Source of the DNA: JACVRM01 sp963817375
GTDB taxonomy: Bacteria > Actinomycetota > Thermoleophilia > Gaiellales > Gaiellaceae
Direction of reading: 5' to 3'
Length of the DNA: 64,000 nucleotides
NCBI GenBank assembly: GCA_963817375.1
Contig: CAWFOB010000003.1
Span: forward strand, 1-64,000
The notes below the pieces were generated by a model. The model was given only the letters and a program-made list of their open reading frames with translations, did no database searches and was not told where the DNA came from. Position 1 is the first letter of the stretch. Each line of letters begins with the position of its first letter. Shown here piece after piece: positions 16,071 to 23,930 of this stretch. The position numbers and the translations under genes were made by a program.

Positions 16071-17654
16071 CTACGGCGCGCCAGGGCGCACGGCATCGGG
16101 CGAACGCCCCATGATGTCCTGCTCGTACGCCCACACCGTGGCGGCGGCGCGGCTGCGCACGCCGGCCTTGCGGTAGACGTGCTCGATGTGGCTGCCGACG
16201 GTCTTGACGGAGATCCCGAGCTCGTCGGCGATCCCCTGGTTCGACTGGCCGCGCACGAGCGCGAGCAGCACCTCGAGCTCGCGCCGCGTGAGCCCCGCCG
16301 GCAGCTCGCGCGGCCGTTTCGAGACGCGGTGCCCGGCCGCGGCGAGGACGGCGTCGACCGCATCAGCGTCCAGGCACCCGTCCTGCGCCTCGCGCCTGAG
16401 CTCCGCCTCCGTCGCTTCGGCGTCGAGGGCGTCCCGGTACGGGCGCGCCTCGCGCATGGCCACGTAGCAATCGGCGGCCGCGAGGATGCGCGCGCCCTGG
16501 TCGAGGGTCGTCGCGCGTGAGCCCCGGTGGTAGCCCGAGCCGTCGAGGCGCTCGTGGTGCGAGCCGGCCAGGAGGCCGATCGCCCTCAGCGTCGACGACT
16601 GCGCGAAGGCGCGCTCCGTGAAGTGGGCATGAAGGCGGACGCGCTCCCACTCCCCGAAGCCAAGCGCGCCGGGCTTCTCCCAGATCGCGTTCGTCACGCC
16701 CAGGCGTCCGACGTCGTGCGCAAGGGCGGCGCGCCGCACGAGCGTCACTTCGTCGGCCTCGAGGCCCATCCGCCAGGCGGCCGCCTCAGCGAGCTCCGCC
16801 ACGCTGGTCGAGTGCTCGCGCAGCCACGGCGACTTGAGGCCGGTGAGCGCGGCGATGGCCCCGAAGGCGGCATCGATCTGCTCGCCTTCGACCCAGATCC
16901 GGGGCAGCGGCTCGGCGTCGAGCGCCTGTGTCCAGATCTGCTCCTCGTCGAGATCGCCGCGGAGCTCGTCGAAGTGCGACGCTGCGAGGCCGGCGAGACG
17001 CGGGTCGTAGGCGGCGCCCGCCCGGCGCTCGACGATCGCCCGGGCTCCATGCGAGCCCTCGGCGGAGAGAAAGAGCGAGATGTCCCTCGCCACGTGCAGG
17101 AGGCGGGCCGGCAGCGGGATCGCCTCGCCGGCGGCGTCCGGGATCCCACGGCCGTCCCAGCGGGCGAAGACGAACTCGAGCCCTGCCTGGACGCCGGGGC
17201 CGAGGCCGAGCCAGCCGGCAAAGCGCTGCGCAACCTCGCACATGGCCGCGAATGACTCGCGACCCCGCGCCGGGTTGGCCAGGACGGCCTCGAGCATCTG
17301 CTCGCGCACCTCGGGGGGCCTGCCCGCACCGACGTGCTCGCGGTAGAAGGCGAGCACCGCGTCACGGTCGGTGGTGTCGATCAGGAAGAACGCGGCCCGG
17401 TGGCCGATATCGTCGCCGAAAAGCTGGCCCGCCTCGTGGCTGTTCGACGTGCAGCCCGCCGCGTGCAGCAGCGCGACGTAGTAGGCGTCCGAGCACTCGG
17501 CGTCCGTGGCCCCGGCGAGCTCGCCGAGGCGGACGGCGAAGATCGCCGTGCGCAACGCGTGCTCGAGCGGCTGGCCCGTGCCGAGATCGGTCGCGAGCGA
17601 GAGCACCGCGACCAGCTCGGCCGCGCGCACCGGCTGCTCGACCGCCCGCTCCAC
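16071..17654 (-). CDS. Double HD-GYP-type regulator with C-terminal LuxR HTH
   Basis: A 527-residue protein. The second half contains an HD phosphohydrolase domain with REHSTSVAELA, AHDVGRLGV (HD pair) and HHERLDGSGYHRG, close to the HD-GYP signature of c-di-GMP phosphodiesterases. The first half looks like a degenerate copy: helices around ALLHAAGC lack the HD pair, and FARWDGRGIP replaces the GYP loop. A LuxR-type helix-turn-helix closes the protein (LTRRELEVLLALVRGQSNQ, GISVKTVGSHIEHVYRKAGV). A one-protein link from a second messenger or nucleotide to transcription is inferred. GTG at 17654 is chosen; it lies 5 nt after the stop of the upstream cupin-TPR gene, implying coupling. Confidence 0.8.
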   Translation of the reverse strand: MERAVEQPVRAAELVAVLSLATDLGTGQPLEHALRTAIFAVRLGELAGATDAECSDAYYVALLHAAGCTSNSHEAGQLFGDDIGHRAAFFLIDTTDRDAVLAFYREHVGAGRPPEVREQMLEAVLANPARGRESFAAMCEVAQRFAGWLGLGPGVQAGLEFVFARWDGRGIPDAAGEAIPLPARLLHVARDISLFLSAEGSHGARAIVERRAGAAYDPRLAGLAASHFDELRGDLDEEQIWTQALDAEPLPRIWVEGEQIDAAFGAIAALTGLKSPWLREHSTSVAELAEAAAWRMGLEADEVTLVRRAALAHDVGRLGVTNAIWEKPGALGFGEWERVRLHAHFTERAFAQSSTLRAIGLLAGSHHERLDGSGYHRGSRATTLDQGARILAAADCYVAMREARPYRDALDAEATEAELRREAQDGCLDADAVDAVLAAAGHRVSKRPRELPAGLTRRELEVLLALVRGQSNQGIADELGISVKTVGSHIEHVYRKAGVRSRAAATVWAYEQDIMGRSPDAVRPGAP

Positions 17655-17659
17655 CTCCG

Positions 17660-18298
17660 TCAGTCCCTCAGGAGCTCCTGGAAGGCCGGCTCGTCGCGGA
17701 TCGGGTCGAAGTCCGAGTCCTTCCGGGCGTACTCGCGCAGCGGCGGGTAGAGCTCGATCGCCTGCCGCAGGTGGTCGACGGCGTCGGCCGGCCGCCCCGC
17801 GAGCGCCTCGCAGCATGCCGTGTTGTAGAGCGGGTTCGAGTACCCGGGATTCGCCTCGACGAGCTCGCGGCCCCTGTCTGCCGCCTCCTCGTATCGCCCG
17901 GCCAGGTAGAGCGGGTTCACCGGCGCCCAGAGCTCCCACCCTCCGGCCGTGTAGGTCTGCCCCGGGGTCGCGCCGGCGGCCAGGATCGTCGTCTCCGGCT
18001 CCTCGGCGAACGCCGTCCGCTTCGACTCCGGCGAGACGAACACGTACGTCCCGGCCGGCGCGTCGACGTCCTCGCCGTCGATCTCGAACCGGGCGCGCCC
18101 ACGCCAGACGAAGTAGAGCTCCTCGTCCTGGCCCTCCTCGTCGTGCTCGTTGATGATCCGGTCGCCCGCTGCGTGGCCCGTCCAGGCGTTCAGGCCGAAC
18201 GAGGTGATGCCGAAGTGGTGCCGCACCGGCCGGTACGGGCAGCGGCCGTCGGTGATCTCCTCGATCTCGTCCAGGCTCGCGACGCGGTAGCCGTCCAC
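17660..18298 (-). CDS. Cupin-TPR protein
   Basis: A 212-residue protein. An N-terminal cupin (residues ~20-120; ELYFVWRGRARFEIDGEDV, APAGTYVFVSP) is followed by a short TPR-like helical tail (YLAGRYEEAADRGRELVE, LYNTACCEALAGRPADAVDH). The cupin retains few metal ligands, so a binding rather than catalytic role is plausible. GTG at 18298 is chosen because TAGACT lies 7 nt before it. The gene is translationally close to the HD/LuxR gene and divergent from the monooxygenase through an overlapping promoter. Confidence 0.72.
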   Translation of the reverse strand: MDGYRVASLDEIEEITDGRCPYRPVRHHFGITSFGLNAWTGHAAGDRIINEHDEEGQDEELYFVWRGRARFEIDGEDVDAPAGTYVFVSPESKRTAFAEEPETTILAAGATPGQTYTAGGWELWAPVNPLYLAGRYEEAADRGRELVEANPGYSNPLYNTACCEALAGRPADAVDHLRQAIELYPPLREYARKDSDFDPIRDEPAFQELLRD

Positions 18299-18305
18299 GT
18301 GCCGG

Positions 18306-18315
18306 AGTCTACGGT
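18306..18315. promoter_or_regulatory. Overlapping divergent -10 elements (ANNNTANNNT)
   Basis: AGTCTACGGT contains TAGACT on the minus strand (7 nt before GTG 18298) and TACGGT on the plus strand (8 nt before ATG 18324). They share the central TA. The whole intergenic gap is 25 bp. Confidence 0.55.
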
Positions 18316-18323
18316 TCAGGCGC

Positions 18324-19337
18324 ATGGATCTCGGCCTCGTCACCTTCGCCGACCTCGCGCCGGGGCAGCCGCCGGTCGAGCGCATGCAGAACCTGCTCGA
18401 GGAGGCGCGGCTGGCGGACGAGCTGGGCCTGAAGCTCTTCGCCGTCGGCGAGCACCACCGGCCGGACTACCTCGTCTCGTCGCCCGCCACCGTGCTCGCA
18501 GCCATCGCCGCCCAGACGAGCCAGATCCGCCTCTCGAGCGCCGTCACGGTGCTCTCGTCGGACGACCCGGTGCGCGTGTTCCAGCAGTTCGCGCATCTGG
18601 ACCTGATCTCCGGCGGGCGCGCGGAGATCATGGCCGGGCGCGGCTCGTTCACCGAGTCGTTCCCGCTCTTCGGCTACGACCTGCGCGACTACGACGAGCT
18701 CTTCTCCGAGAAGCTCGAGCTGCTGCTCGCGATCCGCGACTCGGCGCGCGTCACGTGGTCGGGGCGCCACCGCGCTCCGCTCGCCGATGCGGTCGTGTGG
18801 CCGCCGCCCGTGCAGGAGCCGCTGCCCGTGTGGGTCGCGGTCGGCGGCACGCCCGAGTCGGTGGTGCGCGCCGCGCGCCTCGGGCTGCCGATGACGCTCG
18901 CGATCATCGGCGGCCAGACTGCCCGCTTCCAGCCGTTCGCCGAGCTCTACCGGCGCGCCTGGGCGGAGGCGGGACACGAGGGAGAGCCGACGCTGGCGAT
19001 CAACACGCACGCCTTCGTCGCGGAGACCGAGGAGCAGGCGGTGGCCGCGTTCGGGCCGCCGTACCTCGAGGTCATGAACCGCATCGGTCGCGAGCGCGGC
19101 TGGCCGCCGTCGGGCCGGGCGGAGCTCGACGCGCTGCGTGCGCCGGATGGCCCGCTCGCGCTCGGCTCCCCGGAGCAGGTCGCCGAGAAGATCAATCGCA
19201 TCCAGGAGCTCTTCGGCCCGCAGCGCTACCTCGCGCACATGAGCATCGGCGCGGTCGCCCACGCCGACGTCATGCGCGCGATCGAGCTGTTCGCGACCCG
19301 GGTCGCGCCGCTCGTCAGTTCCCCCACAGCGGCCTGA
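18324..19337 (+). CDS. Luciferase-like (LLM-class) flavin-dependent oxidoreductase
   Basis: A 337-residue TIM-barrel flavoprotein of the bacterial luciferase superfamily. It contains LGLKLFAVGEHH (the EHH motif), AQTSQIRLSSAVTVLSSDDP, QQFAHLDLISGGRAEIMAGRG and the C-terminal LALGSPEQVAEKI. These fit FMN- or F420-dependent oxidation of an unknown substrate. The ATG coincides with a candidate leaderless start. Its 3' end overlaps the convergent YCII gene by 23 bp. Confidence 0.88.
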   Translation: MDLGLVTFADLAPGQPPVERMQNLLEEARLADELGLKLFAVGEHHRPDYLVSSPATVLAAIAAQTSQIRLSSAVTVLSSDDPVRVFQQFAHLDLISGGRAEIMAGRGSFTESFPLFGYDLRDYDELFSEKLELLLAIRDSARVTWSGRHRAPLADAVVWPPPVQEPLPVWVAVGGTPESVVRAARLGLPMTLAIIGGQTARFQPFAELYRRAWAEAGHEGEPTLAINTHAFVAETEEQAVAAFGPPYLEVMNRIGRERGWPPSGRAELDALRAPDGPLALGSPEQVAEKINRIQELFGPQRYLAHMSIGAVAHADVMRAIELFATRVAPLVSSPTAA

Positions 19338-19659
19338 CCTCGATCGCCCCGAACTCCGCGTTCGGGTGCGTGGCCGCGATCTGAACCGCCTCCTCGAAGC
19401 TGTCTGCCTCGATCAGGTCGAAGCCGCCGACCGCCTCCTTCGTCTCCGCGAAGGGGCCGTCGGTGACGAGCGTCTTGCCGCCGCGGACCCGGATCGTCTG
19501 CGCCCGTCGCGGCGGCGCGAGCTGGTCGCCGATCAGCCACTTGCCACGCGCGCGCAGCTCGTCGACCCACCAGAAGCCCTCGTCGGGCGGCGGCTCCGTC
19601 GGCTCCTCCTGGGCGTCCATGCGCTCGGTGTCCCAGCAGACCAGCAGCAGGTACTTCAT
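19315..19659 (-). CDS. YCII-related domain protein
   Basis: A 114-residue YCII-family protein: MKYLLLVCWD, an internal region rich in Pro and Glu, a WLIGDQLAPP strand, TLVTDGPFAETKEAVGGF and IEADSFEEAVQIAATHP. These are the hallmarks of the DGPF-domain branch often encoded beside ECF sigma factors, although no sigma gene is visible here. Function is unknown; the fold is a dimeric alpha-beta barrel. AAAGGAG lies 7 nt before the ATG. Confidence 0.85.
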   Translation of the reverse strand: MKYLLLVCWDTERMDAQEEPTEPPPDEGFWWVDELRARGKWLIGDQLAPPRRAQTIRVRGGKTLVTDGPFAETKEAVGGFDLIEADSFEEAVQIAATHPNAEFGAIEVRPLWGN

Positions 19660-19730
19660 GGTGCGCTCCTTTCGTCGGTGTCGCGATGACGACGGACGGG
19701 CGGCGCCGCAATCGACACTTTTTTACTTGG

Positions 19731-19763
19731 TCAGCCTGAGAAATCGATTGTCAGCCCGAGAAC
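19731..19763. repeat. 20-bp tandem duplication across a stop codon
   Basis: TCAGCCTGAG (19731-19740) and TCAGCCCGAG (19751-19760) lie exactly 20 bp apart with similar flanks. The second copy contains the stop codon of the minus-strand phosphoesterase gene, so the duplication covers its C-terminal codons. Confidence 0.55.
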
Positions 19764-20476
19764 TCGAGCGCTTCGGCGTGGGCGACCACCTCGTCCGGCG
19801 TCGGCGGCGAGAGCAGGATCTCGGCCATCTGCTCCGCCAGCGGGTCGTCGGTCAGCCGGTAGGCGGTCACCGCCCGCTCGACGTCGTACTCGGTCCGGCG
19901 CAGCTCCACGTCCGGCCCGAGGACGGCCCAGTAGGCGCCCGGCTCCCAGGCATACGGCATGCCGACGCTGCCCGGGTTGACGCTGCGGATGCCGGCCGCG
20001 CGCCGGTCGAACTGCAGGTGGGTGTGGGCGCTGACGACGACTCGCTCGGGCCGCCCCGCGACCGCGGCGGCAAGCCGCTCTTCGGGTGTCCCGGGCGTGA
20101 TCAGCTCCTCGTCGCTGCGCGGTGAGCCGTGGCAGAAGCGGACCGGCCCGAGGCCCGCGACGTCGACCGTCACGCCCTCGACGGCAGGGCGCAGGAACGC
20201 CATGTCGTCCTCGGTGTGCGCCTCGAGAAGCCAGCGCTCGCGCGGCGTCTCGGCGCGCCGCTCGAAGAGCGCGCGCTCGGCGTTGCCGCGGACGAGCAGT
20301 GCCGGCGCCGGAAGCTCCCGCAGCAGCCGGGCCGTCTCGTGCGGCAACGGCCCCCAGGTCAGGTCGCCGCCGAGGACGACGAGCTCCGGCGGGTCGGCGG
20401 CGAGTTCGGCGAGCACGGCCTCGAGCGCGACGGCGTTCCCGTGGACGTCGGAAAGGACGGCGACGCTAGAGGTCAA
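19751..20476 (-). CDS. Metallophosphoesterase (YfcE/calcineurin-like)
   Basis: A 241-residue dinuclear metallophosphoesterase. Metal-binding motifs appear in order: SDVHGNAVAL (DxH), GGDLTWG (GD), VRGNAE (GN), CHGSPRSDEE and SAHTHLQFDR (GHTH-like), then NPGSVGMP. This is the typical layout of DUF2433/YfcE-type enzymes that act on phosphodiesters or phosphoproteins. The ATG overlaps the 3' end of the cysteine-synthase gene by 11 bp, so it is the third gene of a DUF202-cysK-phosphoesterase operon. Confidence 0.88.
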   Translation of the reverse strand: MTSSVAVLSDVHGNAVALEAVLAELAADPPELVVLGGDLTWGPLPHETARLLRELPAPALLVRGNAERALFERRAETPRERWLLEAHTEDDMAFLRPAVEGVTVDVAGLGPVRFCHGSPRSDEELITPGTPEERLAAAVAGRPERVVVSAHTHLQFDRRAAGIRSVNPGSVGMPYAWEPGAYWAVLGPDVELRRTEYDVERAVTAYRLTDDPLAEQMAEILLSPPTPDEVVAHAEALEFSG

Positions 20477-21398
20477 GGTAGGGGGCGACGCTCAGGTACT
20501 TGAAGCCGCTGTCGACGGCGAGCGTCACGATCACCGCGTCGGGGCCGAGCCGCTCGGCCAGCCGGTGCGCGCCGACGACGTTCGCGCCCGTGGAGATGCC
20601 GGCGAAGATGCCTTCCTCGCGGGCCAGCCGCAGCGTCATGGCCACGGACTCGTCGTCGCCGATCGGCTCGAGGTGGTCGACGCGCTCAGGGTCCCAGTGC
20701 GGCATGACCATCCCCGTCCAGCCCTGGATCAGGAAGGCGCTGCGCTCGCCTCCGGCGATCGCCGCCGACGAGGCCGGCTCGTGCGCCTGGATGAAGACGC
20801 CGCGCGGCCGCAGCGCGTCGGCGACGCCCATCACCGAGCTGGCCGTGCCCATGCCGTGGCAGAACGCCGTCACGCGCCCCTCCGTCTGCTCCCAGATCTC
20901 GCGGCCCAGGCGCTCGCGGTGGCCCGGAACGATGTACGGGTTGTTGAACTGGTCGGTCGCGTAGTGACCCGGCTGCGCGGCGAGCTCGCCGGCCCGCGCG
21001 ACCATGTTGTGGATGTCCTGCGCCGTGACCTTCGGCCGGCCCTCGACCGACGGGATCTCCTCGATCTCGGCGCCGAGCGCGCGCGTCAGCTGGAAGCGCT
21101 CCTCGGTGAAGCAGTCCGCCATCACGATCAGCGGGCGGTAGCCCTTCGCCCGGCAGACGAGCGCCAGCGCAGGGCCTGTGCTCCCGCCCGTGTACTCGAC
21201 GACGGTGTCGCCCGGCGCGATCAGCCCGTCTCGCTCCGCGCCCTCGATCATGGCGAGCGCCATGCGGTCCTTCATCGAGCCGGTCGGGTTCGTGTACTCG
21301 AGCTTCAGCCAGAGCTCGGCACCGTTCGCCGGCGCACACGGGCCGAGGCGCACGAGCGGCGTGTCGCCGATCGCGTCGAGTATCGAATGTAAGACCAT
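20466..21398 (-). CDS. Cysteine synthase family PLP enzyme
   Basis: A 310-residue fold-type II PLP enzyme, replacing the acetyl (or phospho) group of an activated serine with a sulfur nucleophile. The cofactor lysine is in NPTGSMKDRMA near residue 44, the substrate loop is EYTGGSTGPALA, the asparagine loop is TDQFNNPYI, and the C-terminal GISTGANVV contacts the phosphate region. The lysine motif has SMKDR in place of the common SVKDR. The gene starts directly after the stop of the DUF202 gene with no gap. No serine acetyltransferase is visible, so cystathionine beta-synthase-like or other beta-replacement activity cannot be excluded. Confidence 0.85.
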   Translation of the reverse strand: MVLHSILDAIGDTPLVRLGPCAPANGAELWLKLEYTNPTGSMKDRMALAMIEGAERDGLIAPGDTVVEYTGGSTGPALALVCRAKGYRPLIVMADCFTEERFQLTRALGAEIEEIPSVEGRPKVTAQDIHNMVARAGELAAQPGHYATDQFNNPYIVPGHRERLGREIWEQTEGRVTAFCHGMGTASSVMGVADALRPRGVFIQAHEPASSAAIAGGERSAFLIQGWTGMVMPHWDPERVDHLEPIGDDESVAMTLRLAREEGIFAGISTGANVVGAHRLAERLGPDAVIVTLAVDSGFKYLSVAPYLDL

Positions 21399-21755
21399 TC
21401 AGAGGATCACGACGAGAACCGTCGCGAGGCCCAGGAGGCAGCCGGCGATCGTGAACCCGGCCGCGGCGACCGGGCCGAACTCGACGAAGCGCCCCTCGCG
21501 CAGCGCGGCCTCCTGCCGGCGCTCGCGGAAGTACCCATACGAGATGAACGCGACGCCGAGCATGGCGTAGCCGACGCCGACGAGCTCGTACCCGACCGCC
21601 GACCCGCCGGCCAGCGTCGGGACGATCTTCCCTACGCCGAGGCTGACCGCGAACGCGGCCAGCGCGCTCCGCCACCAGGCGAGGTACGTGCGCTCGCTCG
21701 CCAGCCGGGTGCGTCGCGTCGCGTCGACGACCGCCTCGAATGGGTCCTGCTCCAC
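21399..21755 (-). CDS. DUF202 family membrane protein
   Basis: A 118-residue protein with the DUF202 signature RTRLASERTYLAWWRSALAA near the N-terminus. It has three hydrophobic helices (SALAAFAVSLGVGKI, GYELVGVGYAMLGVAFISYG, AAAGFTIAGCLLGLATVLVV). Function is unknown; relatives are small inner-membrane proteins. TAGGCT lies 8 nt before the GTG, so transcription may be leaderless. It leads the operon with cysteine synthase and a phosphoesterase. Confidence 0.8.
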   Translation of the reverse strand: MEQDPFEAVVDATRRTRLASERTYLAWWRSALAAFAVSLGVGKIVPTLAGGSAVGYELVGVGYAMLGVAFISYGYFRERRQEAALREGRFVEFGPVAAAGFTIAGCLLGLATVLVVIL

Positions 21756-21790
21756 CTCGCGCGAGCCTACCGCGGTGTTCGAGAAGGCGA

Positions 21791-21796
21791 TACGTT
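21791..21796 (+). promoter_or_regulatory. -10 element of leaderless solute-binding-protein gene
   Basis: TACGTT is followed after 6 nt by GTG 21803. No Shine-Dalgarno is present. Confidence 0.5.
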
Positions 21797-21802
21797 CGGC
21801 CG

Positions 21803-23011
21803 GTGACCTCCGTCCGCTTCCTCGGGCCCGACACCGACGCCTACGTCGCGAGCGTCGAGCGGCACGCCGGCGAGTTCGAGGAGCAGACGGGCATCGAGCT
21901 CGACATTCGCATCATTCCGAGCGACGAGTACTTCTCGAACCGGATCCACCACCTGCTCGACGGGGAGGACGCCGCGGACGTCTACATGTCGGGACCGGTG
22001 CTCCTCTGGGAGCACGTCGCCGCCGGCTTCGTGCAGCCGCTCGACGATTTCGTCGCCGGCTACGACATCGGCGACTTCGTCGACCGGCTGCTCGCCTGCA
22101 ACCGCTGGAGCGGCCGCTTCGGTGACCCGCTCGGCGAGGGGCCGCTGCTCGAGATCCCGGTGAACTGCGAGTCGTACAACCTCGCCTACGTCCCGGCCGT
22201 GCTCGAGGCGTCGAACCTCGCCGTCCCCGCGACGTGGGCGGAGTACTTCGCAGCGGCGCGGGCGGTAGCCCGCGCGGGCGGCGTTCACGGCTTCGCCCAG
22301 CGCGGGACCGACGCCTGGCACACGATGTACACGGGCTACGCGACCCAGCTCTGGTCCTACGGCGGGTCCGACTTCGCGGACGGGCGCTGTGCGATCGCGA
22401 GTCCGGTCGCCGTCCAGGCGACGACCGACTTCATCGCGGCGCTGCACGAGGCGGGGCCGCCCGACTGGCTCGACCAGCGCTGGTACGAGCTGGCGCTCGA
22501 CTTCGCGCGCGGGCGCTACGCGCTGATTGTCGACTCAGACCACTACGTCGCCTACTTCGAGGATCCGGCGACGTCGGAGCTCGTCGGCCGGATCGGCTAC
22601 GCGCCGCCGCCCGCCGGGCCGACGGGACTGCGGCGGCCGAACCTCTGGACCTGGTCGGTGGTCATGAACACGCGTGCCGCCGACAAAGAGGCGGCGTGGC
22701 GGTTCGTCGAGTGGGCCACCGGTCGCGACTTCCTGCTGCGCTCGGCCTTCGAGGGGAACATGAACCCGACCCGGACCAGCATCTGGGAGGACGAGCGCTT
22801 CCGCGCGCACACGGCCGGGTGGGGCGCGTTCCACGACGTCGCGCGCACGCTCGTCGAGCGCGACGCCTTCGTGCTGGCTTCGCCCGCAGCGAACTACCTC
22901 GAGATCGCGCGCCGCTGGGTGCAGGCGCTCCTCGACGCCTACGCCGGGCGCGCGGACGTCGCCGGCGCGCTCGAGTCGGCAGCGGCCGACATCGACCGGC
23001 TCGTCAGCTAG
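21803..23011 (+). CDS. Extracellular solute-binding protein-like, no signal peptide
   Basis: A 402-residue protein similar to family 1 sugar-type ABC solute-binding proteins. It contains an EEQTGIELDIRIIPSDEY opening, ADVYMSGPVLLWEHVAAGFV, PVNCESYNLAYV, a GYATQLWSYGGSDFADGRC block and AAWRFVEWATG. Unusually, it begins directly with the first beta strand (VTSVRFLGPD) and has neither a signal peptide nor a lipobox. The upstream in-frame extension is Arg/Pro-rich and not signal-like. No permease or ATPase genes are nearby. The leaderless TACGTT-GTG arrangement supports this start. It may be a cytoplasmic binding protein derived from a transporter, or use an unrecognised start. Confidence 0.78.
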   Translation: MTSVRFLGPDTDAYVASVERHAGEFEEQTGIELDIRIIPSDEYFSNRIHHLLDGEDAADVYMSGPVLLWEHVAAGFVQPLDDFVAGYDIGDFVDRLLACNRWSGRFGDPLGEGPLLEIPVNCESYNLAYVPAVLEASNLAVPATWAEYFAAARAVARAGGVHGFAQRGTDAWHTMYTGYATQLWSYGGSDFADGRCAIASPVAVQATTDFIAALHEAGPPDWLDQRWYELALDFARGRYALIVDSDHYVAYFEDPATSELVGRIGYAPPPAGPTGLRRPNLWTWSVVMNTRAADKEAAWRFVEWATGRDFLLRSAFEGNMNPTRTSIWEDERFRAHTAGWGAFHDVARTLVERDAFVLASPAANYLEIARRWVQALLDAYAGRADVAGALESAAADIDRLVS

Positions 23012-23559
23012 GCCGCAGCGGCCAGCACGCTGCGGAGCGGCCGCGGCACGCGTTCGGGCGCGAGCGCGTCGACCAGCAGCCGCGCGTAGACGATCTTGCG
23101 GCTGCCGCCGCTCCCCAGCCAGCGGCGGAGCTGCTCCTCGACCGGGCGCCCGCGCCACTCCGGCTGCTTCTGGAGCGTCCGGAACGGGCCGAGCTCGCCG
23201 TTGGCGGCGACGACGTCGAGCACGGCCTCGGCGCCGAGCGCGCGGATCAGCTCCTCCTCGAGGTCGGCCTCGCACACGAAGAAGCCGAGCGCCTCCAGGC
23301 CCGCCCGGTCGAGGTTCTCGCCCAGCCCTGCCCGCTCGAGGGCGCGGCGGAAGTCGGGCTCCTCGCCCGCGTCGCAGAGGCCCGCGAGCCGGGCGCCCGC
23401 AAACCGGGCGAGCGCACGGCCGATCGCCTGCGCGCCGCCGATCGGGACGACCTCCGTCCCCTCGACGTCCAGGTCGCGGCCGAGACGGAGCGCGAGCGCC
23501 TCGAGCGCAGCGCGGTCGCTCGCGCCTTCGACCAGGATCACGCGCCGGTCCATCCGCAT
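23008..23559 (-). CDS. OLD-type TOPRIM domain protein
   Basis: A 183-residue protein that is essentially one TOPRIM domain. It has the N-terminal VILVEGASDRAALEALA with the conserved glutamate and the LAGLCDAGEE strand corresponding to the DxD region. These match the C-terminal TOPRIM nuclease module of OLD-family proteins, but the usual N-terminal ABC ATPase is absent here and next door. A magnesium-dependent nuclease or ligand-binding role is possible. Start is ATG 23559 or 23553. The stop overlaps the end of the solute-binding gene by 4 bp. Confidence 0.7.
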   Translation of the reverse strand: MRMDRRVILVEGASDRAALEALALRLGRDLDVEGTEVVPIGGAQAIGRALARFAGARLAGLCDAGEEPDFRRALERAGLGENLDRAGLEALGFFVCEADLEEELIRALGAEAVLDVVAANGELGPFRTLQKQPEWRGRPVEEQLRRWLGSGGSRKIVYARLLVDALAPERVPRPLRSVLAAAA

Positions 23560-23631
23560 ATCAATACGGGTTCGCACCGATGGCGGCCATCGGTCTGCGC
23601 GCGACTCTGGGCGTGCAAAGAGGAGGTGTCT

Positions 23632-23883
23632 GTGTCGACGCTTTCGCACCACGCTGGTGACAAGCCGCGCGTGATCCCGCAGCTGCTCGTCTCGGAGATG
23701 TGGGCTTCCCTCGCGATCGCCGTCATGTGGGTGGCGGTCACCGTCGCCGCGATCTGGGGGCCCGACTTCGTCAGCACGAGCGCGGGTGGCAGCAGCACCA
23801 CGATCCCGTGCGCGATCGCCCTCGGGCCGTTCGCGTTCGCGGGGACGTGGGTCGTTGCGAAGTACGGCTTCCGCCGCGAATAG
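23632..23883 (+). CDS. Small two-TM membrane protein
   Basis: An 83-residue protein with two hydrophobic helices (SLAIAVMWVAVTVAAIWG and CAIALGPFAFAGTWVVAKYG) joined by a polar loop. The N-terminal segment is polar and the C-terminus basic (KYGFRRE). AGGAGG at 23621-23626 lies 5 nt before the GTG, which fixes the start. I do not recognise a characterised family, although similar two-helix proteins are common in actinobacteria. Confidence 0.7.
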   Translation: MSTLSHHAGDKPRVIPQLLVSEMWASLAIAVMWVAVTVAAIWGPDFVSTSAGGSSTTIPCAIALGPFAFAGTWVVAKYGFRRE

Positions 23884-23930
23884 GCGTGGATGCCGGGCGA
23901 GGCTGACCGCCTCGTCCGGCACCCGGCCGG

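Noticed and set aside
19719..19724. T6 tract after GCGGCGCCGC as a terminator for the monooxygenase gene
   Set aside because: The T run is 9 nt beyond the palindrome, and the nearest plus-strand gene ends ~380 bp upstream with a minus-strand gene between.
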